Source: Flavobacterium haoranii
GTDB lineage: Bacteria > Bacteroidota > Bacteroidia > Flavobacteriales > Flavobacteriaceae
Length of the DNA stretch: 64,000 nucleotides
Reading direction: 5' to 3'
Assembly: GCF_009363055.1 (NCBI RefSeq)
Contig: NZ_CP045292.1
Location: 496,001 to 560,000 of the forward strand
In this document: positions 35,833 through 45,632 of the stretch, one piece after another
How positions within the stretch are numbered: the first letter of the stretch is position 1
How the letters are laid out: every line of letters begins with the position of its first letter
Made by a program: the position numbers and the translations under genes
The notes under the pieces: model-generated
The model's input: only the letters and a program-made list of their open reading frames with translations
Databases searched by the model: none
What the model was told of the DNA's origin: nothing

Positions 35833-37035
35833 ATGAAATTCGGAATTATTAAAGAACGAAAAAACCCTCCTGATAGAAGAGTTGTTTTTTCTCCCGATGA
35901 ATTAGTAAATTTTAAAACAAAATATCCACAAGCTGAAATTGTTGTCGAGTCATCTGATATTAGAGTTTTTAATGACGATGCCTATATCGAAAAAGGAATT
36001 TCGATTTCACAAGATTTATCAGATTGTGATGTTTTAATTGGAGTGAAAGAAGTTCCAGTTGAAGCACTTATTCCAAATAAAAAATACTTTTTCTTTTCTC
36101 ACACTATTAAAAAGCAGCCTTATAACAGAAAATTACTTAAATCAGTTTTAGAAAAAAATATAGAATTATTTGATCATGAAACAATTGTTGATGAAAATAA
36201 TTCACGTTTAATAGGATTTGGACGTTACGCTGGAATTGTTGGTGCCTATAATGGTATTAGAGCTTTTGGAATTAAATATGAATTATTTGATATTCCTAAA
36301 GCTGAAACATTACCAGATCAAAATGCTTTGATTGAAAGATTACGTAAGAATAGATTACCAAATATTAAAATTGTTCTTACAGGTAGTGGAAAGGTTGCTT
36401 ATGGCGCTAAGGAAATGCTTGATGCAATGAAAATTAAACAGGTTGCTCCTTCAGATTATGTAAGTAAAAGTTATGACCAACCTGTTTATACGCATGTTGA
36501 TGTTTTAGATTATAATAAACGTAAAGACGGACAAGTTTTAGATAAATACGATTTTTATAATAATCCTCTAGAATATACTTCCGATTTTGAAAAATTTTCT
36601 GATGTTTCAGATATTTTTATGGCAGGTCATTTCTATGGAAATAATGCTCCAGTTATTTTAACCAGAGAAATGTTACGTTCGCCTAAATGTAAATTAAAAG
36701 TTGTTGCCGATATTTCTTGTGATATTGACGGACCTGTTGCTTGTACAATTCGTTCAAGTACAATTGCAGAACCAATTTACGGTTACTTACCAAGCGAACA
36801 TAAAGAAGTTCCATTTACACACCCATCAGCAATTGTTGTTATGGCAGTTGATAATTTACCTTGTGAGTTACCAAAAGATGCAAGTGAAGGATTTGGAGAA
36901 GTGTTTTTAGATAAAGTGATTCCTGCTTTTTTTAATAATGATGCTGATGGTATTTTAGAAAGAGCTAAAATTACCGAAAATGGAAAACTTACACCACGAT
37001 TTGATTATCTACAAGATTATGTAGATGGAAAATAA
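35833..37035 (+). CDS. NAD(P)-dependent oxidoreductase, AlaDH/saccharopine dehydrogenase-like
   Basis: A 400-residue dehydrogenase with an alanine-dehydrogenase/transhydrogenase-type N-terminal domain (MKFGIIKERKNPPDRRVVFSP, typical KE-R-P-RRV pattern) and a Rossmann domain (VLTGSGKVAYGAKEML). VADISCDIDGPVACTIRSST and TIAEPIYGY resemble lysine-forming saccharopine dehydrogenase, so amino-acid metabolism is likely. The exact substrate is not certain. It has its own promoter and terminator. Confidence 0.8.
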   Translation: MKFGIIKERKNPPDRRVVFSPDELVNFKTKYPQAEIVVESSDIRVFNDDAYIEKGISISQDLSDCDVLIGVKEVPVEALIPNKKYFFFSHTIKKQPYNRKLLKSVLEKNIELFDHETIVDENNSRLIGFGRYAGIVGAYNGIRAFGIKYELFDIPKAETLPDQNALIERLRKNRLPNIKIVLTGSGKVAYGAKEMLDAMKIKQVAPSDYVSKSYDQPVYTHVDVLDYNKRKDGQVLDKYDFYNNPLEYTSDFEKFSDVSDIFMAGHFYGNNAPVILTREMLRSPKCKLKVVADISCDIDGPVACTIRSSTIAEPIYGYLPSEHKEVPFTHPSAIVVMAVDNLPCELPKDASEGFGEVFLDKVIPAFFNNDADGILERAKITENGKLTPRFDYLQDYVDGK

Positions 37036-37054
37036 AGATTAAAAAATAATAATG

Positions 37055-37088
37055 AAATCCTGATTGTAACAATCAGGATTTTTGTTTT
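37055..37088 (+). terminator. Terminator after the AlaDH-like gene
   Basis: AAATCCTGATTGT/ACAATCAGGATTT stem with a T-rich tail, directly before the promoter of the next gene. Confidence 0.8.
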
Positions 37089-37104
37089 TGATAGGACTCT
37101 ACTT

Positions 37105-37134
37105 TTGATATTTACCTTACTTCATTTATATTTG
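37105..37134 (+). promoter_or_regulatory. Promoter of the PUL regulator
   Basis: TTG at 37105-37107, 19 bases, then TATATTTG at 37127-37134: a textbook Bacteroidota promoter, giving a short leader before the ATG at 37154. Confidence 0.7.
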
Positions 37135-37153
37135 ATATAGATTTTTACACATT

Positions 37154-39900
37154 ATGTTGAAAAGAACTTTCCTTTATATATTTTTTCTGTTTTTTACTTT
37201 AGTAATTAAAGCACAAGAAGTTTTACCATTAGTAAAAAATTATACTAAGCAAGATTATAATGGTGATAATCAAGTTTGGAATCTTACTCAAGGAAAAGAT
37301 AATGCTATGTATTTCGCTAATAATGGTTTTTTATTGCGATATGATGGTGTTAAGTGGGAAAAATATACATTACCAAATCAGTCTATAATTCGATCAGTTT
37401 ACTCTTTTGAAGATAAAATTTATACAGGATCTTATAATGAATTTGGATATTGGAAAAGAGTAGACGGAAAAATGGTTTATACTTCTGTTTCTGGACCAAA
37501 AAAAGTTTTCAAAAATTACACAAATAGTGAAGAAATATGGAAAATATTTAACGTTGGTAAAACTTTGTATTTTCAATCTTTTAATGAACTTTTTGTAGAT
37601 AATGGTAAAGCAATTAAGAAGATTAATTTTCCTTCACAAATTTCCTATTGTTTTGTTTTAGACGATGAAATTTATGTTGCAACCGTTAGAAAAGGTGTTT
37701 ATAAGTTTAAAAATAACGATTTTCAAAAAGTTGATTATTTTTCTGCAGTAGATGATAATATTGTCCACGGTATTGAAAAGAATGAAAACGATATTTATAT
37801 TTTCACCCAAAAAAATGGTGTTTTTATTAGTAAAAATAATGGAAATGCGATTCCTTGGACTCATGATATCAACGAAAAATTAAAATCTCAAATTGTTATT
37901 TCTGCCAAAATTTTAGATCATAAGCTATTTATTGGAACAGCTTTTAACGGATTGTATGTAGTTGATTTAAATTCGCAATATTTCTACAATATCAATAGGT
38001 CAAATGTTTTAAAAAATAATTCAGTTTTAAATGTATTTGCAGATAAAGAAAAAATATTTGGCTTGGCTTAGATAATGGGATTTCTCATATTGTTCAAAAT
38101 TCTCCCTATAAAATTTTTGCTGATTATTCAGGCCAATTAGGAACAGTTTATGCGCTTGCAAAATATAATAATGGATTTTTAATTGGATCAAATCATGGTG
38201 TTTTTGAAGCTAATGATAAAAAAATTAGACTAATTCCAAATTCTCAAGGTCAAGTTTGGAATGTTTTAAAAATCAATAATGATTATATAATTGGACACAA
38301 CGAAGGAACTTTTTTATATGCCAATGAAAGTTATAAAAGGATTAATGATTTAACTGGAGGTTGGAAACTACAAAAAGATAAATATTCAAACGATTATATT
38401 CAATCAAATTATACCGGATTGTATAAATATGTAAATGGAGATTTTTCTAAAGCTATTAAAATTAATGATAGAACAAAACCAGTAAAGGATTTTCTACAAA
38501 TAAGCGAACACATTTTTATTTATACCGATAGTTATCGAGGTTTATTTAAATTAGAATTGAATCGCGATAACAGTATCAAAAAAATTACAAATCTTTCAGA
38601 AGAAAATAAAATTGATAATGATTATAATGTAAAAATGTTTCAATATAAAGGGACTGAATTATTTTATATTAACAATTCTTGGTACTCTTTAGATATTGTA
38701 AACGACAAATTAATTTTAAATGATCAGTTTAATAAAGCTTTTAAAAATGTTCAAGAGCTTATAAGTATAGATGATAGTCATTTTTTAATAAATAAAAATG
38801 GAGTTCTATACATAATTAACCAAGTTAAAGATGCTTTTGTTTGGACTCCAATTCCCCTAGAGTATTATCAAGGAAAGCTAATCAATAATGAAACAAAGAT
38901 TTTTCAATTAGATAATAAGTTTTTGGTAAATATGGATGATGGTTTTTTAATGATAGATTCTATTCAAACGAAAAATCGCAACCAAAAAATTAGAATTGAA
39001 GCCTTTAATTCAGAAAATGGGATAGTTAATGAAGGTGATAATATTTCATACAAAGAACAATTAAAAGTATATGTTATTTCCGAATATTTTGGAAGCAATA
39101 AAACACTCTTATATTATAAAGTTGACGATGAAGAACTACAAACTCTAGAAAATGGATTTATTGATCTAAAAAATTTATATAGTGGTAGCCATACAATAAC
39201 CATTTATAATTCAAATGATGGTGATTTTAATAAAATAGCAGCATATAGTTTCAATGTTCTAAATCCTTGGTATTTTTCATTTTGGATGAAATTGGTATAT
39301 TTCTTATTAATTTCAGGTATATTTTATTTGTATTATAAATGGAATAAAATAAAGTATTATCAAAAATTAAAGCTTAAGGAAGAGGAATTACGACATAAAA
39401 ATGAAATTCTTCGTTTAGAGATTGAAGCTGATAATAAAATTAAACTTCAAGAATACGAAAAACATTTACTTGAAAATCAAGTACAAGTGAAAGCAAATGA
39501 ATTGGCAAGTAAGTCTTTATCTATCGTGAAACAAACAGAGTTAATAGAAAGTATTCAAAATATTTTAGATACAGAAACTACTACATCAAGTTTAAAGAAT
39601 AAAATAGGTAAAGCGATAAAAATCAATTCATTAAATAAGAACGAATGGAAGTCTTTTGAAGATAACCTACTTAAAAGCAATGAAGATTTTGTCAAAGAAT
39701 TATCAAAACGATATCAAAATCTTACTTCAAAAGATATCAAATTATGCATCTATTTAAAGATGAATTTATCTTCCAAAGAGATTGCTCCTTTAATGAATAT
39801 AAGCTATAGAGGAGTCGAATTACATCGTTATCGCTTGCGTAAAAAGCTTGATTTAGATCCATCAGTTAACCTAAATTTGTTTATGAATAATATATTTTAA
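37154..39900 (+). pseudogene. SusR-like PUL regulator (propeller, Y_Y_Y, LuxR-type HTH), frameshifted
   Basis: Single-protein membrane regulator expected to sense glycan fragments in the periplasm and control the adjacent locus. After a signal sequence comes a beta-propeller of ligand-sensor repeats (about 30-650), a Y_Y_Y domain, a transmembrane helix (FWMKLVYFLLISGIFYLYY), a coiled coil and a C-terminal LuxR-type HTH (LTSKDIKLCIYLKMNLSSKEI). The first frame ends at 38071. Adding one A to the run at 38049-38054 continues it as DKEKNIWLGLDNGISHIV and restores about 915 residues. Either the regulator is inactive here or the base is a sequencing error. Confidence 0.85.
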
Positions 39901-39986
39901 GTGATAATTTTTTATTAAAATATTATTTTTTTATAGCTTTTTTTTACGTTTTTATAACACATCATTAATACATCAAATTTATATTT

Positions 39987-40017
39987 AATAACACTCTTTT
40001 TGAGTGTTATTTTTTTA
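39987..40017 (+). terminator. Terminator after the PUL regulator
   Basis: AATAACACTC/GAGTGTTATT stem with a 5-base T loop and a T-tail. It separates the regulator transcript from susC. Confidence 0.85.
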
Positions 40018-40091
40018 TGTAAATAATTGATATTAAATACTTTAAATAAAATATGATGTGTTTTGATGTAGTAATGTAGTGTAATAAATAA

Positions 40092-40122
40092 TTGTTAATA
40101 CAACGTTGTAGTTGTAATTTTA
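40092..40122 (+). promoter_or_regulatory. Promoter of susC with a palindrome in the spacer
   Basis: TTG at 40092-40094, 20 bases, then TAATTTTA at 40115-40122 (one mismatch to TAnnTTTG). The perfect 12-bp palindrome TACAACGTTGTA at 40099-40110 lies inside the spacer and is a candidate binding site for a regulator. Confidence 0.5.
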
Positions 40123-40151
40123 GCCTATAAAACCTTAACAAAATTTTACAA

Positions 40152-43151
40152 ATGAGACAAATTTTATTATTTATTTCATTACTCATTTTACCATTTGTTT
40201 CTTTTTCACAAGAGATAAAAGGTAATGTAGTGGATGATCAAGGTAATCCCTTAATAGGTGTTACCATACATGCCTCTCAATCTGATAAATATACCACAAC
40301 AGATTTTGACGGTAATTTTGCTCTTGAAGCAAAGCAGGGTGAAGATGTTGTTTTCACTTTTATTGGTTTTGAAACATTAACAATGAAAGCTGCTCAAAAT
40401 ATGCAAGCAGTATTAAAGGAAAGTGTTACACAACTTGAAGACGTGGTAATGATTGGTTATGGTACTGCAAAAAAACGAGATTTAACTGGTTCAATAGTTA
40501 GTATTAAAGGTGAAGAAGTAGCTGATAAACCAAATAACAATGTTCTTAACTCATTACAAGGTAAAGTAGCTGGTTTACAAGTTGTGAATTCTGGGCAACC
40601 TGGTTCTGAACCAGATGTACGTATTAGAGGAACTATCAGTTTGTATCAAACTAAACCTTTGTATGTAGTTGATGGTATTTTTACTGATAATATTGATTTC
40701 ATTAACCCTAGTGATATTGCATCATTAGAAGTTTTAAAAGATCCATCTTCATTATCAGTATTTGGTGCTCGTGGTGCAAATGGTGTAATTTTAGTTACAA
40801 CTAAAAGAGCTAAAACAGGTGAGACTTTAATTAATTATAATACTTCAGTTGGTTTTAAGAGTATTACAGGACAACCTGATATGGCAAACGCTTCTCAGTT
40901 CAAAACTTTATATGAGATGCAAAGAGAAAATCAAGGTATAGCTCCTTACTCTTATTATAATTTATATGCTGCCGATACTGATTGGGTTGATACTATAGCT
41001 AATGATAATGCATTATTCTATAATCATAACATTTCATTTTCTAACTCAACAGAAAATAATAAAATATATGCTGGTTTTGGATATTCAAACGAAGAAGGTT
41101 TAGTAAAAAATGAATTATATAAAAAATTCACAGCTAATTTAAATGATGAATTAACACTTAAAAAGAATTTAAAATTAGGTCTTAATTTAAACTTTTTAGA
41201 TGCTCGTTTACCAAGATTAGGCAATTTTACTAGTGCAATAAATTCAACTCCAATTGTTGCACCTTATAATAATGCTTTAGGTGTATATAATCAATTACCT
41301 ACTGAAATGGGAGGTGCACAATTAGGGAATCCTCTTTTAGAAGTGGAAGGTAAAAATGGTACACAATTAAATAGAGATACTCGTTTTGTAGCAAATGTTT
41401 ATGCAGAATTAAAATTTTTAGAACATTTTACATTGAGAGGAGCTTATTTAGCTGATTTAGATTATAATAAAGGTAGAGGATATACTCCCGTTTTTAATGT
41501 TTATGCTGCAGAATCTGACGACTTAACGGCTTATGGATCTAATTTATTAACAAAAGTTAATCAATACAGCAATTATAAGCAAAACTTACAGCAAGATTAC
41601 ACATTATCTTATAAGAATACTTTTGGAAAGCACAATGTAACTTTATTAGCAGGTCATACTCGATATGAAGAATATTTTTCTGCTATGAGTGGTACTGTTT
41701 CTCAATATGCACCAAATTATAATGCAGATGGAGTGGATACAAATCAAATTCCTAATGATCCAAGATGGTGGTATTTAAATGTATTTCCATATGGAGATCC
41801 TACAACTAGATTGTCAAATTCTTCTCAATGGGATAGAGCTACTTTATCTTATTTAGGTCGTGTTCTTTATAACTATGACGGAAAATACATGGTTAATGCT
41901 TCGTTAAGACGTGATGATTCTTCAGAAATTAGAAAAGCACAAAACTTCTGGGCTGTTGGTGCTGCTTGGGAAATTTCTAAAGAGAATTTCTTTAAAAATG
42001 ATTATGTAAGCTATTTAAAAATAAAAGGCTCAATAGGTGAACAAGGTAATCAATTTACATCATTACATTATCCAACTTATCCACTTTATGTATCAGGTCA
42101 AAGTGCTGTGTTTGGTGAAAATCTTGTTCCTGCAAATATTTTAGCTTACAGAGTTAATCCAAATTTAAAATGGGAAACAGTTTTCTCAAAAGAAATAGGA
42201 TTTGAAGCTACTGCTTTTAATAACAAATTATCATTAGAAGTAAATTATTATGATAAAACTACTGATGGTTTATTGGCATATATTACTACTTCAACGGATG
42301 AGTTTTATGGTAACGTAGGTGAAGTTAAAAATAATGGTTTTGAGTTTGTTGCTTCTTGGAAAAATGAAGTTAACGACAAATTTAATTATTCAATTTCAGG
42401 GAACTTAACTACGATGAATAATAAAGTAGTGAGTTTATATGATGATGGGTTTGACTATTTTTCTAACCCTACTAGAACTATTGCAGGACAACCTATTAGT
42501 TCTTTTTATGGTTATATTGTAGAAGGTGTTTATCAAACTGAAGCAGATGTATTATTATCGCCTACAAGTAATGTTGGAAATTATGGAGTAGGTGACTTAA
42601 AATTCAAAGATGTAAATGGTGATGGTATAATTACTGCTGACGATAGAACTTATATAGGTAATCCAACTCCAGATTTTACTTATGGTTTTTCAGCTAATTT
42701 AAATTATAATAATTGGAGTTTAGGATTAGATTTTCAAGGTGTTTATGGTAATGAAGTTTATAGAAATTGGGGTAATGGTTCTACATATGCTCAATTTAAC
42801 TATAGAACAGCACGCTTAAATGCATGGAACGGACCAGGAACTTCAAATTGGGAACCTCAAGTTAATGATGCCTCTGGTTATAATTCAATGGCTTCTACTT
42901 ACATGGTTGAAGACGGTAGTTATTTACGTTTAAGAAATGTTCAGTTAGCATATAATTTTAATGCTTCATTTTTAGATAAATTAAGTATTAAGAGTTTAAA
43001 AATGTTCTTAAATGCTCAAAATATGGTGACTTGGAGAAATAATTCAGGATTTACTCCAGAATTTGGTGGTAGTCCAACTCAATTTGGTGTAGATAATGGT
43101 TCATACCCAATTCCAGTTATTACTACTGTAGGTTTAAATGTTACTTTTTAA
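40152..43151 (+). CDS. SusC/RagA-family TonB-dependent receptor
   Basis: Outer-membrane importer for oligosaccharides, 999 residues. Signal peptide (about 1-20), CarboxypepD-reg-like domain (IKGNVVDDQGNPLIGVTIHA, about 22-100), plug domain (DVVMIGYGTAKKRDLTGSIV, PLYVVDGIFTDNI, VLKDPSSLSVFGARGANGVI) and a long beta-barrel ending in VITTVGLNVTF. It pairs with the SusD gene 11 bases on, which should cap the barrel. It is the first gene of the structural part of the glycan locus. Confidence 0.96.
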   Translation: MRQILLFISLLILPFVSFSQEIKGNVVDDQGNPLIGVTIHASQSDKYTTTDFDGNFALEAKQGEDVVFTFIGFETLTMKAAQNMQAVLKESVTQLEDVVMIGYGTAKKRDLTGSIVSIKGEEVADKPNNNVLNSLQGKVAGLQVVNSGQPGSEPDVRIRGTISLYQTKPLYVVDGIFTDNIDFINPSDIASLEVLKDPSSLSVFGARGANGVILVTTKRAKTGETLINYNTSVGFKSITGQPDMANASQFKTLYEMQRENQGIAPYSYYNLYAADTDWVDTIANDNALFYNHNISFSNSTENNKIYAGFGYSNEEGLVKNELYKKFTANLNDELTLKKNLKLGLNLNFLDARLPRLGNFTSAINSTPIVAPYNNALGVYNQLPTEMGGAQLGNPLLEVEGKNGTQLNRDTRFVANVYAELKFLEHFTLRGAYLADLDYNKGRGYTPVFNVYAAESDDLTAYGSNLLTKVNQYSNYKQNLQQDYTLSYKNTFGKHNVTLLAGHTRYEEYFSAMSGTVSQYAPNYNADGVDTNQIPNDPRWWYLNVFPYGDPTTRLSNSSQWDRATLSYLGRVLYNYDGKYMVNASLRRDDSSEIRKAQNFWAVGAAWEISKENFFKNDYVSYLKIKGSIGEQGNQFTSLHYPTYPLYVSGQSAVFGENLVPANILAYRVNPNLKWETVFSKEIGFEATAFNNKLSLEVNYYDKTTDGLLAYITTSTDEFYGNVGEVKNNGFEFVASWKNEVNDKFNYSISGNLTTMNNKVVSLYDDGFDYFSNPTRTIAGQPISSFYGYIVEGVYQTEADVLLSPTSNVGNYGVGDLKFKDVNGDGIITADDRTYIGNPTPDFTYGFSANLNYNNWSLGLDFQGVYGNEVYRNWGNGSTYAQFNYRTARLNAWNGPGTSNWEPQVNDASGYNSMASTYMVEDGSYLRLRNVQLAYNFNASFLDKLSIKSLKMFLNAQNMVTWRNNSGFTPEFGGSPTQFGVDNGSYPIPVITTVGLNVTF

Positions 43152-43162
43152 TAAAATTGATT

Positions 43163-44641
43163 ATGAAAAATATAAATAAGATAAAATTCTTTGCTTTAGC
43201 TTCTTTACTTGCATTAGGAGTAGCTTCATGTGATGATGATTTTTTAGATAGAAAACCATTAGGTAATGCCGCAGCAGGTGATTTACCAGGTGGTGGTTTT
43301 GAAGAAAGAACATTTGGTCTATATGGTTTAATGAGAACTTCTGATGGGGTTACAAATATTCCTAGATTGTTCTTTCAAAGTATTCGCTCAGATGATGCTA
43401 TGAAGGGAAGTACTTCTTCTGATGCTTCTTTACAAGGAAATATTTTTGATGGTTTTCAATATAATGCAACAGAGACTTGGATTACTCTAGCGAATTGGAA
43501 AGGACATTATAACGTTATTTTTGAATGCAATGATATTATTACTGATATTGATGCAATTGAAAATCCAGATAATGCAACCCTTGGTTTTAAAGCAGAAGCA
43601 ATGGCACTGCGTGCATTCTGTTATTTCGATTTAAGAAGAGATTTTGGTGAAGTTCCTATTATCCTTAATAAAGTTGAAGTTCCTTCTGATGGTATTGCTC
43701 CTAAATCTACAGTTGCTCAAGTTGATGCTCAAATAATTAGCGATTTAGAGTTTGCTAAAGATTACTTGCCAACGGCTTGGTCTGCTTATCCTGGTAGAGC
43801 AACAAAAGGTTTCGCACAAACATTATTAGCAAAATTATATTTATATCGTCAAGAGTGGCAAAACTGTATTGATCAATTAAACGATGTAATGACTTATGGT
43901 TATGCTTTACATAATGATTTTGTTGAATTGTTTTTACAAGATGGTGATAATTCAACTGAGTCTGTTTTTGAAATTCAATTTTTGCGTTTAGCAGGAGTTA
44001 ACTATTCAAATAATTATTGGGAAGTTCAAGGAGTACGTGGTACAGGTTCTTGGGATTTAGGATGGGGTTTCAATGTTCCTACTCAAAATTTAGTAGATGC
44101 TTTTGAAACTGGAGATCCTAGAAGAAATGCAACTATTCTTTATTCAGGTCAAGGAGATGGTTATGGTTTAACAGTGCCAGATTTTCCTCCATTAGCACAA
44201 CCTTATTGGAATAAAAAAGCATATAGTTTACCAAGTGAAAGATCTCAGTTTTCTGAAAATAAAAACCATTGGGCAAATATCAAAATTATGCGTTATGCAG
44301 ATGTTTTATTAATGTATGCTGAAGCATTAAATGAATTAGGACAATCTTCAACAGCTATTGATTATATCAACCAAGTTAGAGCTAGAGCTAGAGGAGGAAA
44401 TGTAACAGTATTACCAGATGTAACATCAACAGATCAAGCAACAGTTAGAGATGCAATTAAGCACGAAAGAAGAATTGAGTTTGCTATGGAAGGTGAAAGA
44501 TTCTATGATTTAGTTCGTTGGGGAGATGCTACTACAGTTTTAGGACCATTGGGTTACCAAGCTAGAAACGAGTATTATCCAATCCCTCAATCTGCTATAG
44601 ACCAGTCTGGTGGAGTTTTAATTCAAAATCCAAATTATTAA
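43163..44641 (+). CDS. SusD/RagB-family lipoprotein
   Basis: Surface glycan-binding lipoprotein that lids the SusC barrel. It has 492 residues from the ATG at 43163 (MKNINKIKFF); the TTG start six bases earlier is unlikely. Lipobox in LLALGVASCDDDFLDRKP. Typical features: AEAMALRAFCYFDLRRDFGEVPI, GRATKGFAQTLLAKLYLYRQEW (TPR-like), RYADVLLMYAEALNELG and RRIEFAMEGERFYDLVRWGD. It lies directly after susC. Confidence 0.96.
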   Translation: MKNINKIKFFALASLLALGVASCDDDFLDRKPLGNAAAGDLPGGGFEERTFGLYGLMRTSDGVTNIPRLFFQSIRSDDAMKGSTSSDASLQGNIFDGFQYNATETWITLANWKGHYNVIFECNDIITDIDAIENPDNATLGFKAEAMALRAFCYFDLRRDFGEVPIILNKVEVPSDGIAPKSTVAQVDAQIISDLEFAKDYLPTAWSAYPGRATKGFAQTLLAKLYLYRQEWQNCIDQLNDVMTYGYALHNDFVELFLQDGDNSTESVFEIQFLRLAGVNYSNNYWEVQGVRGTGSWDLGWGFNVPTQNLVDAFETGDPRRNATILYSGQGDGYGLTVPDFPPLAQPYWNKKAYSLPSERSQFSENKNHWANIKIMRYADVLLMYAEALNELGQSSTAIDYINQVRARARGGNVTVLPDVTSTDQATVRDAIKHERRIEFAMEGERFYDLVRWGDATTVLGPLGYQARNEYYPIPQSAIDQSGGVLIQNPNY

Positions 44642-44649
44642 TAATTGTT

Positions 44650-44676
44650 TTGGAACAGTTCTTTGAGCTGTTCCAA
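44650..44676 (+). promoter_or_regulatory. Hairpin between susD and the LamG gene
   Basis: TTGGAACAG/CTGTTCCAA stem with a 9-base loop. It has no long T-tract, so it may be an mRNA-stabilizing or attenuating element rather than a full terminator. Confidence 0.5.
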
Positions 44677-44692
44677 TTTAAAAATATTCATT

Positions 44693-45580
44693 ATGAAAAT
44701 AAATTCAATTGTTTTATCAAAAGTAAGCGTATTTATTGCGACAACTTTTTTATTAGTTGGATGCCAAAATATGGATGAACCGGCTTTAGGAGACTACCCA
44801 ACAGACGAGGCAAATATTCCTGCAGGAGATTTAAGATTTTTTGTTCCTTTCGATAAGGAGGCAGATTTAATCAGATTTAAATTTGCAGAAGATTTATCGG
44901 GATATCCTTGTTTTACACCTGATAATTCTGTTTCTCAAGAAGAAGGTGTTAATTCTGGAGCATTCAAAAGCGGAGCTTCAGGTTCATTTTTGAAGTATTT
45001 AAATGCAAATGACTTTGCAACTGTTGCAGAAAGCTTTACAGTTTCTCTTTGGGAAAAAAGAGATGGACAAACAAAAAATAATACAGGTGCAAATGGTCCT
45101 GAGTATCCTTTTAGTTTTACAGTTAAGAATGGATATCATTGGTCAGGTTCAAATTTCTTTTTATTATTAGAAGGAGATAATTCTGGATGTGCTGTTAAAG
45201 TTGTTGTAGCAACTGGTGATAATGGTTCAGGTGCAGCTTCTGCAGATACATGGTTAACTTGGGAAGGAGCAGCATCAATTCCTGGGTTATTAGATAACGA
45301 ATGGCATCATTTAGTATTTGTTTACGATGCAACAACTTCTGGTTTAACGTTTTATAAAGATGGTGTTGCAATTGGTACTAAAACTTGGGGAAGTCATGGA
45401 CCAATTAATTTCATGAATTCAGCTGTAACAAGCTTCAGAATTGGTTGTGGTCCAGGGTCTAGTTTTACTACTGGTGATTGGTTATCTTCTTCATGGAAAG
45501 GAAGTTTAGATCAATTTAGATTGTATGCAACAGCATTATCTGCAAGTGAAGTACAAGATTTATATACCAATAATAACTAA
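44693..45580 (+). CDS. LamG-domain surface lipoprotein
   Basis: Probable surface glycan-binding protein of the locus, 295 residues from the ATG at 44693; the frame opens 48 bases earlier in a hairpin. Lipobox in FLLVGCQNMDEP. The rest is one concanavalin/LamG-like jelly roll: FTVSLWEKRDGQ, NEWHHLVFVYDATTSGLTFYKDGVAIG, and the terminal WKGSLDQFRLYATALSASEV. No catalytic residues are seen. Its position third after SusC/SusD fits a SusE/F-like binding role. Confidence 0.85.
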   Translation: MKINSIVLSKVSVFIATTFLLVGCQNMDEPALGDYPTDEANIPAGDLRFFVPFDKEADLIRFKFAEDLSGYPCFTPDNSVSQEEGVNSGAFKSGASGSFLKYLNANDFATVAESFTVSLWEKRDGQTKNNTGANGPEYPFSFTVKNGYHWSGSNFFLLLEGDNSGCAVKVVVATGDNGSGAASADTWLTWEGAASIPGLLDNEWHHLVFVYDATTSGLTFYKDGVAIGTKTWGSHGPINFMNSAVTSFRIGCGPGSSFTTGDWLSSSWKGSLDQFRLYATALSASEVQDLYTNNN

Positions 45581-45590
45581 TTATAATTTT

Positions 45591-45616
45591 TTAGCCTGTC
45601 ATCATTGGCAGGCTAA
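45591..45616 (+). promoter_or_regulatory. Hairpin between the LamG and GH144 genes
   Basis: Ten-bp stem TTAGCCTGTC/GGCAGGCTAA with one T-G pair and a 6-base loop, followed by a weak AT tract; probable attenuator or partial terminator inside the operon. Confidence 0.5.
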
Positions 45617-45632
45617 ATTTTAAAATTTCAAA

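Noticed and set aside
37154..38071. The first regulator frame as a stand-alone 305-residue protein
   Set aside because: It ends abruptly inside a propeller blade, and a one-base change joins it to the rest of a common 900-residue architecture.
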